From Halobacteriovorax sp. GB3 (lineage in GTDB: Bacteria; Bdellovibrionota; Bacteriovoracia; Bacteriovoracales; Bacteriovoracaceae), in contig NZ_JAQSLN010000005.1 in the NCBI RefSeq assembly GCF_028649655.1, forward strand, positions 125,409 to 189,408: a stretch of 64,000 nt of DNA, written 5' to 3'. The notes under the pieces are model-generated. The model was not told where the DNA came from. It searched no databases and saw nothing but the letters and a program-made list of their open reading frames with translations. Positions 25,334-34,010 of this stretch are shown here, one piece after another (position 1 is the stretch's first letter; each line of letters starts with the position of its first letter). The position numbers and the translations under genes were made by a program.

Positions 25334-26923
25334 TTATTGAAGTTCGTTATTCACAGGTCTTTGAAACTCTTGCTCTTTACTTTCCTCTTTTCTAAGGTAA
25401 GTCGGAGTATCGAGTTCATCTTCATCAAAGTTTACAAATCCTAGTTTTTCAGCAATAGACTTCGCTCTATTCATTGAATTGTCAGAATGTCTTTGAGTAC
25501 TTGCTGTACCTGGATTCATTGATGTGTGCATCATTTCAGTATTTTGGTTATCTACTGTTTTAGTACTTTCATATCTTGTTGCTGCATCTTTAATTGATTG
25601 CATAAGAGGAGAAACTTGTTCTTCTCTTTGTGGCTCTACGTTTTGAAAGTTAGATTCAACTTCAGCTTCTACATTTTGTGTCCAAGTGTTTTCTTGAACT
25701 GGAGCTTGGTTAAAACTTCTTTCTTCTACATGCTGAACTGGTCTTTGCGCTTCAACAGTTTCCCCACCTGCTAGAAATTCGTCTACAGTTTGTTGAGCTT
25801 TAACTTCGTGTTGAACATGTTGCTGAGCTACTGGTCGCTCATATGATTGCATTTGTGGCTGAACTTGTGGAGCTGCTTGCATAACAGGTCTCTCCATTCT
25901 TTGCTCAGTCATCATTGGTTGCTGTTGCATTGGAGCTTCGATCTTTCTTTCTTTGCTTCCGCCAAGACCAGTAGCAACAACAGTAACTTTAATATTATCT
26001 TCTAGATTTTCATCAATTGCTTGACCAAAGATTACTTCAGCATCTTCATCAGCAGCTTCCATGATTAGCATTACAGCTTCATTAACCTCGTGCATAGTCA
26101 GAGATTCTGAACCTGTGATGTTAACGATAATTCCAGTCGCTCCATCAATTGAAATATCTTCAAGAAGTGGAGAGCTAATTGCTTCAGTTGCAGCTTTAAT
26201 TGCTCTATCCGGACCAGCACAAACACCAGTTCCCATAAGAGCTAAACCTTTATTCGCCATAACAGTACAAACGTCAGCGAAGTCAGCGTTGATATTACCA
26301 GTTGTATTGATTAGATCTGAAATACCTCTAACAGCATTTAAAAGAACTTCGTCAGCTTTTTTAAATGTATCTACTAGAGAAAGACTTTCTCCTGCAAGGT
26401 ATAATAGTCTTTGGTTAGGAATAGTAATAAGTGAATCAACATTCTCTTCAAGAGTTTCGATTCCCTTAGTTGCTTGTCTCATTCTCTTCTTTCCTTCGAA
26501 GAAGAATGGCTTTGTTACAACACCTACAGTTAATGCTCCAAGTTCCTTAGCAAGTTTTGCTATCACAGGTGCTGCACCAGTACCTGTACCACCACCCATT
26601 CCGGCAGTGATGAAAACCATATCAGAACCTTCAAGAACTTCACTTAGTTGTTCATATTCATCTAAAGCTGATTTTCTACCAACTTCAGGATTAGCACCAG
26701 CTCCAAGACCTTTTGTGATCTCAGCACCAAGTTGGATTTTAACTGGAGCAAGGTTTACATTAAGAGCTTGAGAATCTGTGTTTGCAACAATGTATTCAAC
26801 TCCAGAAAGTCCAGACTTGATCATTGTGTTAACGGCATTACAACCACCGCCACCGACACCGATTACTCTAATTTTCGCACCTTCTGGTACAATTTGATTT
26901 TCATTTTCAGAAATTTCGAACAT
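25334..26923 (-). CDS. ftsZ: Cell division GTPase FtsZ with a long C-terminal linker
   Basis: FtsZ polymerises at mid-cell and recruits the divisome. The tubulin-fold core (about 15-330) shows IGVGGGGCNAVN, the GTP-binding loop GGGTGTG (110-116) and the T7 loop NADFADV. The protein is 529 residues, longer than the usual 380-400, because of a linker of roughly 160 residues rich in Gln, Glu, Pro and Val (from about 335 to 500). A C-terminal peptide DELDTPTYLRKEE resembles the FtsA/ZipA-binding tail, and another 15 residues follow it. It is the last gene of the dcw cluster, starts 15 bases after ftsA with GGGGGAA as ribosome site, and ends at a strong terminator. Confidence 0.97.
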   Translation of the reverse strand: MFEISENENQIVPEGAKIRVIGVGGGGCNAVNTMIKSGLSGVEYIVANTDSQALNVNLAPVKIQLGAEITKGLGAGANPEVGRKSALDEYEQLSEVLEGSDMVFITAGMGGGTGTGAAPVIAKLAKELGALTVGVVTKPFFFEGKKRMRQATKGIETLEENVDSLITIPNQRLLYLAGESLSLVDTFKKADEVLLNAVRGISDLINTTGNINADFADVCTVMANKGLALMGTGVCAGPDRAIKAATEAISSPLLEDISIDGATGIIVNITGSESLTMHEVNEAVMLIMEAADEDAEVIFGQAIDENLEDNIKVTVVATGLGGSKERKIEAPMQQQPMMTEQRMERPVMQAAPQVQPQMQSYERPVAQQHVQHEVKAQQTVDEFLAGGETVEAQRPVQHVEERSFNQAPVQENTWTQNVEAEVESNFQNVEPQREEQVSPLMQSIKDAATRYESTKTVDNQNTEMMHTSMNPGTASTQRHSDNSMNRAKSIAEKLGFVNFDEDELDTPTYLRKEESKEQEFQRPVNNELQ

Positions 26924-26938
26924 GGCGTTCCCCCTTTA

Positions 26939-28177
26939 TTAAAAAATTTCCTTGAACACTGATCGTAGTGAATCACTTAAACGACCAACCAGATCCGTCT
27001 GGTTGCCAATTTCCTCTTCTTCATACACAGATCCTTCGTTTCTCTTGTTTGCTTCTAGTAGAAGTCCTAAAACAGTTGAGTACTTTGGATTCTGCATAAT
27101 ATTTGTCATTCCACCAAATGGGTGAGGATATCCAACTTTAGTGGCCCTAGATAAAAGATATTCACCAAGTTCCGGCATTCCCTTAATCAAGGCTCCTCCG
27201 CCCGTTAAGACAACACCACCAGTGATTTCTTTATCCAATCTTTTTTCAGCTATAATTTTGTTAATGATATCGAATAGCTCTTCAGCTCTTGCTCCAAGAA
27301 CTTTTGCAACAAGACTGAGTTGAACTTCTCTTGGCTTTGTACCAGGAAGACCTTGAACTGTGATATGCGCTGATTGATTTAACTGTTCAGCAAGAACTGA
27401 TCCGTGGTTAATTTTAATTCTCTCAGCTTCAGCATGAGGTATTTTAAGTGCCACAGCTAAGTCATTTGTAAAATGGTTTCCACCCACAGGTATAATTTGA
27501 GAGTGAATAAGAGATCCCTCTTTCCATACTGCTACGTCTGTCGTTCCACCACCGATATCAACGAGGATAACTCCCATTTCCATTTCTTCTGGTGTTAAAC
27601 ATGATTCAGATGAAGCGATTGGCTGAAGAGTAACATGTTCTGCACGAACACCTGTTTGCTCTACACATTTGACTAAGTTTTGAATCAAAGAAATTGATCC
27701 AGTAACAATATGAACGTGGGCCTCTAAGCGAACTCCACACATTCCAACAGGGTTCTTAATCCCTGGTGTGTTATCAACTCTATATTCTTGTGGAATTACA
27801 TGAAGAATTTCTCTATCGCTTGGAATAACAACTGCCTTAGCAGCTTCTAGAACTCGATCTACATCTTGCTCTGTTATTTCCTTTCCCTTGATAGCAACAA
27901 CACCTGAACTGTTAAAGCTATAGATGTGACTTCCAGCAACTCCAATCGTGGCGCTACTGATATCAACACCGGCCATAAGGCGAGCTTCTTCAAGTGAGTT
28001 CTGAATAGACTTAACCGTCTTGTCGATATTAACGACAGAGCCTTTTTTGAGACCGTAGCTTGGATGCGTACCAATACCGATAATCTCTAATTCAGAGTTA
28101 GTGTTTTTGATTCCTACAATAGTGCAGACTTTTGTTGTTCCAACGTCAAGTCCTACAATGACATTCTTTTCGCTCAT
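26939..28177 (-). CDS. ftsA: Cell division protein FtsA
   Basis: An actin-like ATPase that tethers FtsZ to the inner membrane. The 412-residue protein has the phosphate-1 motif VGLDVGTTKVCTIVG (8-22), the second phosphate loop ILVDIGGGTTDVAVW and the adenosine motif VVLTGGGALIKGMPEL. The C-terminus RLSDSLRSVFKEIF is an amphipathic helix, the membrane-targeting sequence. AAGGAA precedes the ATG at good spacing. It is preceded by a hairpin-bearing intergenic space after ftsQ and followed by ftsZ after 15 bases. Confidence 0.96.
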   Translation of the reverse strand: MSEKNVIVGLDVGTTKVCTIVGIKNTNSELEIIGIGTHPSYGLKKGSVVNIDKTVKSIQNSLEEARLMAGVDISSATIGVAGSHIYSFNSSGVVAIKGKEITEQDVDRVLEAAKAVVIPSDREILHVIPQEYRVDNTPGIKNPVGMCGVRLEAHVHIVTGSISLIQNLVKCVEQTGVRAEHVTLQPIASSESCLTPEEMEMGVILVDIGGGTTDVAVWKEGSLIHSQIIPVGGNHFTNDLAVALKIPHAEAERIKINHGSVLAEQLNQSAHITVQGLPGTKPREVQLSLVAKVLGARAEELFDIINKIIAEKRLDKEITGGVVLTGGGALIKGMPELGEYLLSRATKVGYPHPFGGMTNIMQNPKYSTVLGLLLEANKRNEGSVYEEEEIGNQTDLVGRLSDSLRSVFKEIF

Positions 28178-28220
28178 GAGATTCCTTTCTCACTGTTAAA
28201 GATCTAATCCATTAAATCTT

Positions 28221-28253
28221 CTATATTAGGCAGGAAATTCTTGCCGAATATAG
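28221..28253 (-). other. Imperfect hairpin between ftsQ and ftsA
   Basis: CTATATT-A-GGCA (28221-28232) and TGCC-G-AATATAG (28242-28253) form an 11-base-pair stem with one mismatch and a nine-base loop. There is no T run, so it is not a classical terminator. It could be an RNA processing or attenuation site, or an operator. Confidence 0.5.
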
Positions 28254-28277
28254 ACTATTAAGAAAATTCTAGGATGC

Positions 28278-29051
28278 CTATTTAAACTTGACAACAACTT
28301 TTTTGGGATTTGTAAGGTTTATAATTGCAGGAATCTTCTTATTGCCTTCCATATAGGAGACTATTTTCCTCAACTTTTGTACCTTATCTTCCCATTGTTC
28401 TGGTCCCATGAAGACGCTTGAAGGGTGGCCTTTGATAGAAAGAATCATCGTTAATTCTTTGTTTTCATTAACGATTACTTCAGATAGTTTTTTTCTAAAC
28501 TTGAGATCCATATCTCTTACTAGTCTTGTAATTTGCTCCTGTACTTCTTCTTCCATTTCACCAACAGGTAGTGCTAAGAAAGGTAGATCGTAGCTTAATT
28601 TTTTCTCTGATCGCAATAATACTTCATAAGTTGGATCAAATAATTGCCCATTTTCAACTAGGATAGCTTCATATGATTCAAGTCCATTGCTTTTATAAAT
28701 TTGAACTTTCATCAATGGCTCGGGACAATCAAAATTAAATTGAAGGAACTTTTTTAATGGATCGTATTTAATTTTATAGCTGGAAATAAAGTGTTTTTCC
28801 GCTAATTTCTCTTTTAAGATTTTAACTTTAAGATCTTTCATTGAACCATTTAGTTCAAAGTTTTTCATCAACTGCAAAGTCAAAGTCCCAGCCGCGCGTG
28901 AAGGGCACTTTCCAAATGAAGTTCGATATTTAACTTCATCTCTTTTATCAGCAATCTTCGCTTGTGAATAAGCTGAAAAAATAAGTGTTCCAAAAAGTGT
29001 AGAATATTGAATCGCGCTTTTTAAATTAATCAATTTTGACTTCCGTTTCAA
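28278..29051 (-). CDS. ftsQ: Divergent cell division protein FtsQ
   Basis: Assigned to FtsQ by position between murB and ftsA and by its C-terminus, LSIKGHPSSVFMG...KVQKLRKIVSYM...INLTNPKKVVVKF, which has the usual FtsQ layout (a G-x-x-x-x-L-G-like strand, a helix and an I-N/D-L-x-x-x-x-x-V-V-V strand). The protein is about 257 residues. The N-terminus has KRKSK, then a short hydrophobic stretch ending SAYSQAK, which looks as much like a cleavable signal peptide as a membrane anchor; the POTRA part is hard to recognise. Start: TTG at 29051 is preferred because GGAG (29061-29058) lies six bases before it; TTG at 29033 and ATG at 29063 are alternatives. It overlaps murB. Confidence 0.68.
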   Translation of the reverse strand: MKRKSKLINLKSAIQYSTLFGTLIFSAYSQAKIADKRDEVKYRTSFGKCPSRAAGTLTLQLMKNFELNGSMKDLKVKILKEKLAEKHFISSYKIKYDPLKKFLQFNFDCPEPLMKVQIYKSNGLESYEAILVENGQLFDPTYEVLLRSEKKLSYDLPFLALPVGEMEEEVQEQITRLVRDMDLKFRKKLSEVIVNENKELTMILSIKGHPSSVFMGPEQWEDKVQKLRKIVSYMEGNKKIPAIINLTNPKKVVVKFK

Positions 29052-29925
29052 AATCAACTCCATAATGAAGTTTTAGTTCGAATTTCACTAACTTAATTAA
29101 CTCTAGGATATCTTCGTAACTAGCAGATCCAAAGTTTTCCATAAAGTTAGCATGCTTGTTACTTACTCTTATTCCGTTATGTGTAAGTCCCTTAAGCCCC
29201 ATTATATCAATAAACATTCCGGCCCTGCAAGTTAACTCACCAACACTGTTTTTAAAGACGCAACCACATGTTTTTTCTTTTAAAGGCTGTGTTTTATTTC
29301 TTAACTCGAGGTAATTTTTAATCTTATCTTTGATGCCTTCATTTATTCCAAGATGCTTCATCTTCACCTGGTAAATGACATCTCCCTTGCACACGATGTG
29401 TGATTTTCTATATTCAAATGATTTCTCATCTGGCTTTATCGTAACATCTTCACCGTTACTTCTAATCAATGACACTTCAGTAATGAGAGGGCCAATTTCG
29501 CCTAAATTTGTCCCCGCATTCATAACGACAGCTCCACCGATAGAAGCAGGAATACCTGTGAAAGACTCCCAACCTTGAAGACCAAACTTAGCAGCATGAG
29601 CCGTTAAGGTACTTAATCTAACACTTGCAGGAAAAGTGTACTCTTCCTTAGGTGATTCTAGTTCGCTTTTATCAAATGGAAATTTAAGAACGAGGTAGGG
29701 AAGTTTACTTCCTTTTGGAAGTAATTGATTGGCACCCATTCCAACAATTCTAGAATTGAGTTTCATTGAGTTTAATATTTTTTGAACTTCAATAAGCGCT
29801 TCTTTTGATTCAACGACAATCAGGTCACCGTAAGCAACGAGTCTCATCGTAGAAAATTTTGTTAAGTCTGCTTGTTCAGTAAACTCAACACCATCAATAT
29901 TACTTAACGCTTCTTTTAAACTCAT
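29026..29925 (-). CDS. murB: UDP-N-acetylenolpyruvoylglucosamine reductase MurB
   Basis: Reduces UDP-GlcNAc-enolpyruvate to UDP-MurNAc with NADPH and FAD. The protein of about 299 residues shows FSTMRLVAYGD at the start of the FAD domain, VGMGANQLLPKG (family G-x-G-S-N, here Ala for Ser), the FAD-binding SFTGIPASIGGAVVMNAG, YRKSHIV and GCVFKNS with the catalytic Ser region (type II MurB pattern). An in-frame upstream extension of five codons exists, but ATG at 29925 overlaps the murC stop in the usual ATGA manner. The 3' end overlaps ftsQ. Confidence 0.93.
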   Translation of the reverse strand: MSLKEALSNIDGVEFTEQADLTKFSTMRLVAYGDLIVVESKEALIEVQKILNSMKLNSRIVGMGANQLLPKGSKLPYLVLKFPFDKSELESPKEEYTFPASVRLSTLTAHAAKFGLQGWESFTGIPASIGGAVVMNAGTNLGEIGPLITEVSLIRSNGEDVTIKPDEKSFEYRKSHIVCKGDVIYQVKMKHLGINEGIKDKIKNYLELRNKTQPLKEKTCGCVFKNSVGELTCRAGMFIDIMGLKGLTHNGIRVSNKHANFMENFGSASYEDILELIKLVKFELKLHYGVDFETEVKID

Positions 29926-31304
29926 TTCTTTTCGGCCCATTCCTTAGTGATACGCCCAATTGAACCCGCTCCCAAAGTAACAATGGTAACAGAGTCCTTA
30001 GAACTAATAAAATCCTCTGCTAATTTTTCAATGTCATTTGTTGAGTCTAGTTTTTGCGCAAACGATGGGTGAAGCTTGTTGATATCATCAATCAATCTAT
30101 CTGCTGTAATCCCAGGAATCTGTTTTTCACTAGCTGGATAAATAGGAGTGATATAAAGTTCATCTGCATAATTAAAGCAGTGTAAAAATGCATTCCAACA
30201 GTCTCTTGTTCTCGTATATCTATGAGGTTCGAAAACACAGACAACTTTTTTATCTTTTCTTGTATCTTTGAGAGTCTTTAAAGTTGTAGCGATTTCGGTT
30301 GGGTGGTGAGCATAGTCATCAATAACTTCTACGGATTCACCTTTATGAAGTAATTGAAAACGCCTACCGACACCATCAAACTTACAAATTGAGTTCTTAA
30401 TTTTATCAAATGAAACTCCCATATTGTAGGCCAGAGAAATTGCCCCAAGAGAGTTTAAGATATTATGTTGACCAGGTAGATTGATTTCAATGTCACAAAC
30501 TTTATTCCCTTCGAAAATAAGTTCATATTCAGATCCAAAATCTTTTTGAACAATATTCTTTGCAACAAAGTCCGCTTCAACTTCTTCTGTTCCAAAAGTG
30601 ACAGAAGGTTTTTTCATACGCTGCTTAATCTTCATTAGCTTTTCATCGTGAGCGTTGAGAGCACAAACGCCATAAAAAGGAACCTTATTTGTGAATTCCT
30701 CAAAAGCAGATAGAAGATTCTCTTCGCTTCCATAATGATCAAGGTGGTCGTTATCAATATTCGTAACAACTGACATGATTGGGTTAAGAAGAAGAAATGA
30801 TCCATCTGACTCGTCAGCTTCAGCAACAAGAAAGTTTCCCTTTCCAACTTTTGCATGACCATTTAGGTTCTTAACAATCCCACCAATTATATAGGTTGGA
30901 TCAAAGTCACTTTCCTGAAGAATTGTCGCAAGAAAACTCGTCGTAGTTGTTTTTCCGTGAGTTCCAGCAATAGCAAGACCATGCTTAAGTCGCATGAGTT
31001 CTGCTAACATCTCGGCTCTTCTCATGATTGGAATATTAAATTCCTTGGCCTTTTTGATTTCAGGGTTTGTCTCATCAATTGCCGAACTATAAACAAGAAC
31101 AGTAACATCTTTTAAATTATCTTCATGGTGACCAACATAAACTTCAGCACCAAGATTTTTCAATTTAACAACATTTGTCGATTCAGAAATATCAGAACCA
31201 GAAACCTTGTATCCTAGAGATAATAAAACCTCAGCGATACCGCTCATTCCAATACCACCAATTCCAATAAAATGGATTTTTACATTTTGACGAATCGTAA
31301 GCAT
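29922..31304 (-). CDS. murC: UDP-N-acetylmuramate-L-alanine ligase MurC
   Basis: Adds L-alanine to UDP-MurNAc. The 460-residue protein has an N-terminal Rossmann domain with HFIGIGGIGMSGIAEVL, the ATP P-loop GTHGKTTTT (114-122), EADESDGSFL, NIDNDHLDHYG and IDDYAHHPTEI in the central domain, and the C-terminal domain with VFEPHRYTRTRD. All are typical of MurC. It starts 17 bases after ftsW ends; the murG gene normally found between ftsW and murC is absent. Confidence 0.96.
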   Translation of the reverse strand: MLTIRQNVKIHFIGIGGIGMSGIAEVLLSLGYKVSGSDISESTNVVKLKNLGAEVYVGHHEDNLKDVTVLVYSSAIDETNPEIKKAKEFNIPIMRRAEMLAELMRLKHGLAIAGTHGKTTTTSFLATILQESDFDPTYIIGGIVKNLNGHAKVGKGNFLVAEADESDGSFLLLNPIMSVVTNIDNDHLDHYGSEENLLSAFEEFTNKVPFYGVCALNAHDEKLMKIKQRMKKPSVTFGTEEVEADFVAKNIVQKDFGSEYELIFEGNKVCDIEINLPGQHNILNSLGAISLAYNMGVSFDKIKNSICKFDGVGRRFQLLHKGESVEVIDDYAHHPTEIATTLKTLKDTRKDKKVVCVFEPHRYTRTRDCWNAFLHCFNYADELYITPIYPASEKQIPGITADRLIDDINKLHPSFAQKLDSTNDIEKLAEDFISSKDSVTIVTLGAGSIGRITKEWAEKK

Positions 31305-31320
31305 GAAAACACTCCAAGCT

Positions 31321-32511
31321 TTAATTAATATGAACTTCTTTTCTTACACCCTGAAAGCGCATTCTGTCACGAAATTCACTCGATGGTTTATTCATTTCAT
31401 GCCCTTGATTAGTATCGATATTAACTCTTTTTGTTGAGGATAAAATAAGACCAATCGCAAAGAAGTTGGCCATAAGTGACGAACCTCCATAACTGATAAA
31501 AGGTAAATTGAGTCCCTTTGTTGGAAGAAGACCTAGAACGACACCCATATTTAACAGCGATTGAAGTCCTACTGCGAAGACAAGGGAAGTGATAATTAAG
31601 TAAGAAATTCTCGACTGGGCTTCCATCGCCATTTTGAATCCAAAATAGATCATGGCCAAAAAGAGACATATAATAAGAAAGACGCCAATGAAACCAAGCT
31701 CTTCTCCAATCACTGAAAAGATAAAGTCATTATGAGCTTCTGGAAGATAAAAAAGTTTCTCAATAGAATTTCCAGGACCCTTTCCAAAGAATCCACCATT
31801 TGCAAAACCAATCCATGACTGGATAACTTGAAATCCACTGCCTTGAGCATTTTTCCATGGGTCTAAGAAGGCGAGAAGTCTTCTTACTCGGTAGGGTTGC
31901 GAAACGAGAATAAAGCCTCCAGAAACGAGACCTGCCCCTGCGAGACTGTAGAACCACTTTCTTGGAAATGAACTCAAAAAGCATGCAAAGGCCATAACAC
32001 CAAAGCAAATAGAGAATGTCCCAAAGTCAGGCTGTAAAACAAGTAAGGCAAGAGGAATCAGTAAACTTAGTCCGTGCTTAATTTTCTGTTTTTGATCAAT
32101 TCTTGAAAAATTCTCGAAGTAATAAAGAGAACTTAAAAGAATTGTGTATTTTACAAATTCACCAGGCTGGAGTGAAAAAGGTCCAAGCTTTATCCATCTG
32201 TTGGCACCTTTAACAACGGGACCGAGGCCAGGAATGAAGGTGAGGGCAACAAATCCACTTGCTACCATATTGAGGTAGTAGCTGTACTTGTACCAAAATC
32301 TAAACTTTGACTTAGCAATGACAAAACAAATTCCAACAGAAAAGATAAGAAAGAGAAGTTGTCTTAAAACATAGTGAAGCGAAGTTCCAAACTTCTCTTT
32401 TGCATACATATAACTAGAAGAATAAACCATAATGATTCCAACTAAGACGATGGCACTTAGAGTCATTATGAAATACTGAGATGTTTTAGAAGATGGTCTC
32501 GAATCGAGCAT
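31321..32511 (-). CDS. ftsW: Septal SEDS peptidoglycan glycosyltransferase FtsW
   Basis: A SEDS-family membrane enzyme that polymerises lipid II at the division septum with its partner PBP (FtsI at 37886-39802). The 396-residue protein has about ten membrane spans and the family signature KGLNLPFISYGGSSL near the C-terminus. Other SEDS features are GANRWIKLGPFSLQPGEFVK and FSVIGEELGFIG. It is preceded by a terminator and a candidate promoter, so it may head a separate transcript ftsW-murC-murB-ftsQ-ftsA-ftsZ. FtsW rather than RodA follows from its place in the dcw cluster. Confidence 0.95.
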   Translation of the reverse strand: MLDSRPSSKTSQYFIMTLSAIVLVGIIMVYSSSYMYAKEKFGTSLHYVLRQLLFLIFSVGICFVIAKSKFRFWYKYSYYLNMVASGFVALTFIPGLGPVVKGANRWIKLGPFSLQPGEFVKYTILLSSLYYFENFSRIDQKQKIKHGLSLLIPLALLVLQPDFGTFSICFGVMAFACFLSSFPRKWFYSLAGAGLVSGGFILVSQPYRVRRLLAFLDPWKNAQGSGFQVIQSWIGFANGGFFGKGPGNSIEKLFYLPEAHNDFIFSVIGEELGFIGVFLIICLFLAMIYFGFKMAMEAQSRISYLIITSLVFAVGLQSLLNMGVVLGLLPTKGLNLPFISYGGSSLMANFFAIGLILSSTKRVNIDTNQGHEMNKPSSEFRDRMRFQGVRKEVHIN

Positions 32512-32563
32512 AAAATACTTCCTTATATTTTAATCGGCTTTTAGCACTTACTTCCTGTCGCGC

Positions 32564-32592
32564 ATATTAAATGATAATCACTGATTCACCAA
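32564..32592 (-). promoter_or_regulatory. Candidate promoter for ftsW and the downstream division genes
   Basis: On the minus strand TTGGTG (32592-32587), a 17-base spacer and TAATAT (32569-32564), immediately after the murD terminator and 53 bases before the ftsW start. The consensus match is moderate. Confidence 0.4.
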
Positions 32593-32619
32593 AAAGCAAA
32601 GGCCGCTTTCGCGGCCTTT
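32591..32619 (-). terminator. Terminator between murD and ftsW inside the dcw cluster
   Basis: A nine-base-pair stem (32611-32619 with 32598-32606) with a GAAA tetraloop on the minus strand is followed by the T-rich TTTGCTTTTT (32600-32591, three bases shared with the stem). It lies three bases after the murD stop. Confidence 0.8.
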
Positions 32620-32621
32620 AA

Positions 32622-34004
32622 TTATAATTGGTAAACTAGTTTTTTAAAGTAATTTCCACGCTCTTCGTAATCTCTGAAGAAGTCTGTGGCCTCATTACCT
32701 GGAGACAAGAGAATCGTATCTCCCGTTCTCGACTTTTGATAAGCAAAGAGAACTGACTCTTCAAATGACCCAACGATAAATGTTTGGTTGTGTGCATCTA
32801 AAGCTCTGTTCATTCTTTCTTTACACTCACCTACTAGAACGATAACTCTCGTTCCTTCAACGATATCATGTGAATACGGTTCGTAATCAAAGTCTTCAAT
32901 GTCTTTACCACCAGCAATTAGAATTACCGGTGTCTTGAAAGCTGTTAATGTTTCACAAAGATCTTTCATCGACTCAGCTTTAGAATCGTTATAGAAAGAA
33001 ACTCCATTTTTTTCCATTAAGAACTCAAGTCTGTGAGGAATCCCTGGGAACTTCTCAACACATGTCTGAATCGATTTATCAGAAACTTCAAGGGCCTTAC
33101 ATGCTGTGATTGCAGCTAATAGGTTCTCTCTGTTGTTCTGACCAACAATTCTCATATTATTAACTTTGAATTCAGAGTGGCAGTATATATTCGAGTGAAT
33201 TCTTCTCTCGTGGAAGTGTGTTCCTTGAATTTCATTCATAACACCCATTTTCACGAAAGACTTTCTTGAATACCAGTAAGTCTGGCAATTTGCGTTCTTA
33301 AAGAACGTGTTATTTGCAAGCTTATCAAAGTTACAAACAAGAACATCATCAGGTGAGAGCGCTTTAATGATACTAAGCTTAGTTTCAATATACTCACCAA
33401 CTGACTTAAATTGCTTCTCTGGGTAATTTTCAGAAATATTTGTGAAAACAACAAGCTTTGGGTGAAAGTCAGTTAGTTTTCTCATTTGAGATGCTGAAAC
33501 TTCAATGACAACGTAATCAATTTCATCTGTATTTGCTAACATTGCATATTCAATGAATGGACTTTCAGAAGTTCCACCAATAAAAACACCTTTCCCCTCA
33601 AGTTTTAGAGTGTATCCAATCATGTGGGCAACAGTCGTTCTTCCGTAGCTTCCGCAAACAGCAACGATAGGCTTTTTACAGAGAAGGTTACCAAGTGCAA
33701 ATTCAGAGTAAACTTCTTTACCATGTTGTCTTGCTAGTTCTAGCTGAGGAAGGTCTGGATCAACTGAAGCTGAATAAATAACAACGTCTGCTTCAAGGAA
33801 GTCTTCATCCCTGTGCTCTCCAAAAGTCATCTGAGGAGCTGGTCTAACTTTCTTAAGTTTTTTAACTGCTTTGTTTAAATCAAAGATTGGCTTAATATCA
33901 GTAACTTTGATTTCGCACTCAAGCTTATTAAAAAAGTTGAGTAGCTTAAAACCCGTTTTTCCAATACCAACGATTAAAACTTTTTTTCCTGTAAATCTTT
34001 CCAT
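32622..34004 (-). CDS. murD: UDP-N-acetylmuramoyl-L-alanine-D-glutamate ligase MurD with altered P-loop
   Basis: Adds D-glutamate to UDP-MurNAc-L-Ala. The 460-residue protein has the MurD N-terminal domain (LIVGIGKTGFKLLNFF), and in the C-terminal half PGIPHRLEF, FYNDSKAES and LIAGGKDI, as expected. The ATP-binding loop is odd: the family has G-x-x-G-K-T/S, but here it is CGSYGRTT (117-124), with Arg122 in place of the phosphate-binding Lys; the codon is AGA at 33641-33639. Also the usual SSFQL reads SASQM. Either the enzyme works with Arg, or activity is reduced and another ligase is used. Position between mraY and ftsW is the normal one for murD. It ends at a terminator. Confidence 0.88.
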   Translation of the reverse strand: MERFTGKKVLIVGIGKTGFKLLNFFNKLECEIKVTDIKPIFDLNKAVKKLKKVRPAPQMTFGEHRDEDFLEADVVIYSASVDPDLPQLELARQHGKEVYSEFALGNLLCKKPIVAVCGSYGRTTVAHMIGYTLKLEGKGVFIGGTSESPFIEYAMLANTDEIDYVVIEVSASQMRKLTDFHPKLVVFTNISENYPEKQFKSVGEYIETKLSIIKALSPDDVLVCNFDKLANNTFFKNANCQTYWYSRKSFVKMGVMNEIQGTHFHERRIHSNIYCHSEFKVNNMRIVGQNNRENLLAAITACKALEVSDKSIQTCVEKFPGIPHRLEFLMEKNGVSFYNDSKAESMKDLCETLTAFKTPVILIAGGKDIEDFDYEPYSHDIVEGTRVIVLVGECKERMNRALDAHNQTFIVGSFEESVLFAYQKSRTGDTILLSPGNEATDFFRDYEERGNYFKKLVYQL

Positions 34005-34010
34005 TTATGA

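Noticed and set aside
26061-26771. Open frame of 236 codons on the plus strand inside ftsZ
   Set aside because: It is the antisense shadow of a conserved, codon-biased gene; no ribosome site or family.
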